In this document: one piece after another, positions 5,908-7,179 of the stretch
Layout of the letters: every line of letters begins with the position of its first letter
Position numbering within the stretch: the first letter of the stretch is position 1
From: an uncultured Nitrospira sp.
Lineage (GTDB): Bacteria; Nitrospirota; Nitrospiria; Nitrospirales; UBA8639
Assembly: GCA_902500695.1 (NCBI GenBank)
Contig: CABVRQ010000007.1
Coordinates: 78,598-85,776, forward strand
Length of the DNA: 7,179 nucleotides
Direction: 5' to 3'
Made by a program: the position numbers and the translations under genes
The notes under the pieces: model-generated
What the model saw: the letters and a program-made list of their open reading frames with translations, nothing else
What the model was told of the DNA's origin: nothing
Database searches by the model: none

Positions 5908-6313
5908 GATTGGGAGGAACAGTGAAGGTCCTGAGGACTTCCTGGAAAGTCAGCGGTGAGGTGCGGTTCCATGGGAGCAAGGAAAGACAACGTGCCAGCA
6001 GACAGTACCCTGTGAAACAGAGTATCAATGTGCCTATAGCCGGAATCCAATAGAAAAATTGAAGTGGCGGCAGATACAGCACGACCAGGAGAAGCACATA
6101 TGCGATACGAAGTTGCGCAGGAAAAGACGAGGCATTTTCTTCGCGTGCAAAAAACACCAAGGCTTGAATGGTGGAAATGAGGATAGCCAGAAAAAAGTAA
6201 GTCGGGTCAACGAGCAGGCCGGCCAGTAAGCAACCGGCAAGGCATAACCAGATCCACCAGGTGTAATCGGACAGACGGATAAATCGCATCATGGAGCATA
6301 GAATACGACACAT
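5816..6313 (-). CDS. Small integral membrane protein of unknown function with CPGGVC tail
   Basis: This 165-residue protein has about four hydrophobic segments (roughly 17-35, 37-56, 68-82 and 86-108), so it sits in the inner membrane. After the last helix come LLPWNR (112-117), a short polar domain with RTFTVPP (128-134), and a cysteine pair in CPGGVC (C148, C153) before the end. The pattern of an LLPWNR turn, a TF-x-x-PP segment and a GGVCSLE-type tail recalls uncharacterised membrane proteins I have seen from proteobacteria and Nitrospirota, but I know no function. The two cysteines could bind a metal or form a disulfide (inference). The start is uncertain: neither the ATG at 6313 nor the ATG pair at 6292/6289 has a Shine-Dalgarno, and the shorter form (MMRFIRLSDYTWW) is equally likely. 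It is not closely linked to a neighbour apart from the overlapping small frame at its end. Confidence 0.72.
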   Translation of the reverse strand: MCRILCSMMRFIRLSDYTWWIWLCLAGCLLAGLLVDPTYFFLAILISTIQALVFFAREENASSFPAQLRIAYVLLLVVLYLPPLQFFYWIPAIGTLILCFTGYCLLARCLSLLPWNRTSPLTFQEVLRTFTVPPNLDVTLQGKPASGCPGGVCSLEVQIGKSAKS

Positions 6314-6394
6314 CGAGAAAAATGTAAAAACTTAGATTTCACCATCCAGGCATTGGACGAACATTTAATGATTCGGTTAAAGCTTAATCATGTT

Positions 6395-6439
6395 GTCATC
6401 CTGAGCCAGAGGCGAAGGATCTGTGCCCAGCAGAATGAC
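6395..6439. repeat. Dispersed extragenic palindromic repeat (GTCATCCTGAGC type)
   Basis: GTCATCCTGAGC (6395-6406) and AAGGATCTG (6415-6423) are the two halves of a repeat that I recall from non-coding DNA of many environmental bacteria; on the minus strand it reads CAGATCCTTCGC ... GCTCAGGATGAC. ATCCT (6398-6402) is inverted as AGGAT (6416-6420), and GTCATCCTG (6395-6403) is inverted with one mismatch as CAGAATGAC (6431-6439), so the whole can fold as nested stems. A separate dyad, ATGATT (6368-6373) with AATCAT (6386-6391), flanks it. It lies in the 214-nt gap between two minus-strand genes, which otherwise shows no gene. Confidence 0.65.
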
Positions 6440-6468
6440 CTCACCTCCCAGAACGTATGCGTGTCATT

Positions 6469-6486
6469 CATCACTTCCATCACTTC
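6469..6486. repeat. Tandem 9-mer, two copies
   Basis: CATCACTTC occurs twice head to tail (6469-6477 and 6478-6486), 42 nt after the cupin stop on the minus strand. It is probably simple slippage; no function is suggested. Confidence 0.5.
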
Positions 6487-6527
6487 GCAAACAATATCTA
6501 CCCTATGGCACTCACGCTTTTACGCTT

Positions 6528-6830
6528 TCAATCATACCCATACAGCCATTTGGTCGTCCCGTGATGAATGTTTTTAACCGAATGACAGGCTTCTTTTGGA
6601 ATGAATACCTCATCCCCCGGTTCAGCGATAACCTCTTCACCCTCAATATTCATTCGCAATTTTCCTTCAACAACGGTGACCAGCTCGTTGGTCGAATGAA
6701 CGAAATCATTCCACTCTCTTCCCGGAGGATCAATAAAGACATCGCACGAGTATCCGCGCTGGCTCCAGGACCGTGCCACCTCCTGGCGATTAAGTGGGAG
6801 GGGATATTTTTTGCAGGTCATATATTCCAA
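6528..6830 (-). CDS. Small single-domain cupin protein
   Basis: This 100-residue protein covers one cupin beta barrel. Cupin motif 1 is degenerate: DFVHSTNELVTVVEGKL has H45 and E49 and the closing G56, but the first histidine of the usual H-x-H is V43-V44-like (FVH). Motif 2 is good: G72-DEVFI-P78, then H83 and N87 (PKEACHSVKN). Three of the four usual metal ligands (H45, E49, H83) thus remain, so it may bind a divalent metal, perhaps as a small dioxygenase, isomerase or ligand sensor; the substrate is unknown. A TTG at 6830 is preferred as start because GGAGG (6839-6843) lies 8 nt upstream; the ATG three codons later would be 17 nt away. The gene starts 16 nt after the stop of the small upstream gene, so both are likely one operon. 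Confidence 0.87.
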   Translation of the reverse strand: MEYMTCKKYPLPLNRQEVARSWSQRGYSCDVFIDPPGREWNDFVHSTNELVTVVEGKLRMNIEGEEVIAEPGDEVFIPKEACHSVKNIHHGTTKWLYGYD

Positions 6831-6846
6831 GTCGCTGTCCTCCGCG

Positions 6847-7086
6847 CTACCGCTTGGAATAAATTTCTTTGTGCCTAATCTTCAGTTCCAAATATTCTTT
6901 ATCTTCTCTGACTTTCTTCCACTTCTGATAAAAGATTTCAGCTGATTCGGCCTTCGCTTCATCTTCTACAACCGGCAGGATTTCTTTGCTTTGTTGACTA
7001 TACTTACGTCCTGATTTGTGATTGGCATACCGTCTGGACCTCGTATAACCCCTCTGCAAGTCTTTACGTGCCATATCCATCCCCAC
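6847..7086 (-). CDS. Small highly charged protein of unknown function
   Basis: This protein of up to 79 residues has no membrane segment and no cysteine. The N-terminal third is very basic and aromatic (RGYTRSRRYANHKSGRKY, 12-29), the middle is acidic (VVEDEAKAESAE, 39-50), and the C-terminus is a likely charged helix (FYQKWKKVREDKEYLELKIR). The basic part could contact nucleic acid, but this is only composition; I recognise no family. Three starts are possible: GTG at 7086 (AAGGGGA 4 nt upstream), ATG at 7080 (about 10 nt from that SD) and ATG at 7074 (GGGG 6 nt upstream, giving MARKDLQRGY). The ATG starts are more likely. It is the first gene of a probable two-gene unit with the cupin, 16 nt apart. 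Confidence 0.7.
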   Translation of the reverse strand: MGMDMARKDLQRGYTRSRRYANHKSGRKYSQQSKEILPVVEDEAKAESAEIFYQKWKKVREDKEYLELKIRHKEIYSKR

Positions 7087-7127
7087 AAATTCCCCTTTGG
7101 GTTTTTATCACTTAAATAATTGGTAAA

Positions 7128-7162
7128 TAAAGGTGGCCTCCTTTAGAGACATCTTGTGATGT
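7128..7162. promoter_or_regulatory. Two adjacent dyads upstream of the charged-protein/cupin unit
   Basis: TAAAGGTGGCCTCCTTTA (7128-7145) is an 18-bp near-palindrome with six paired bases per arm and a GGCC centre. ACATC (7149-7153) with GATGT (7158-7162) forms a second hairpin around TTGT. Both lie about 45-75 nt before the likely starts of the minus-strand unit, where an operator or promoter would be expected. No clear -35/-10 pair was found. On the minus strand the first dyad contains AAAGGAGG, but no reading frame of useful length follows. Confidence 0.25.
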
Positions 7163-7179
7163 TTACATGTTCAATAGTG

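Noticed and set aside
6353..6878. Two plus-strand reading frames (6353-6577 and 6423-6878)
   Set aside because: They lie over the repeat and antisense to the cupin gene, have odd composition and no SD; the cupin on the minus strand explains this region.
1..7179. CRISPR array, tRNA, rRNA, insertion sequence or prophage genes
   Set aside because: No regularly spaced repeats, no cloverleaf or rRNA-like stretch, and no transposase or integrase motifs were found on either strand.

Overview
The window looks like chromosomal DNA of a free-living, redox-versatile bacterium. Gene content (paired universal stress proteins, a small heat-shock protein, a secreted one-domain cupredoxin, a HydB-type iron-sulfur protein and an encapsulin-type ferritin) and the flavour of several proteins remind me of Nitrospirota, perhaps a moderate-GC Nitrospira relative. 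That assignment rests on recalled resemblance and is inference only.

Layout, left half (plus strand, 1-5259): the 3' end of a universal stress protein gene; a leader with a strong stem-loop and a possible RNA thermometer; an Hsp20 gene; a secreted cupredoxin gene; then a tight three-gene run of a tandem universal stress protein, a 462-residue protein of unknown function that resembles SEC-C-associated proteins without their zinc knuckle, and a HydB/AsrA-like protein with two [4Fe-4S] motifs. The first two genes of this run overlap by 4 nt (GTGA) and the third follows after 14 nt, so they are probably co-transcribed. No hydrogenase catalytic or flavoprotein genes follow, so the HydB-like gene is an orphan here.

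Right half (minus strand, 7086 down to 5310): a small charged unknown protein and a cupin form a two-gene unit; a short non-coding stretch holds a copy of a dispersed GTCATCCTGAGC...AAGGATCTG repeat; next comes a four-helix membrane protein with a CPGGVC tail, overlapped at its end by a doubtful small reading frame; last is an encapsulated-ferritin-like gene that converges on the HydB-like gene. It keeps all the metal-site residues of the family but has no C-terminal encapsulin-targeting peptide, and no encapsulin gene lies in the window.

Together the genes suggest a stress, redox and metal-handling neighbourhood: protein protection (Hsp20), nucleotide-binding stress sensors (Usp), periplasmic copper electron transfer or binding, low-potential electron transfer (HydB-like) and iron oxidation (ferritin-like). 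No tRNA, rRNA, CRISPR array, insertion sequence or phage gene was recognised, and no non-coding gap exceeds 300 bases.
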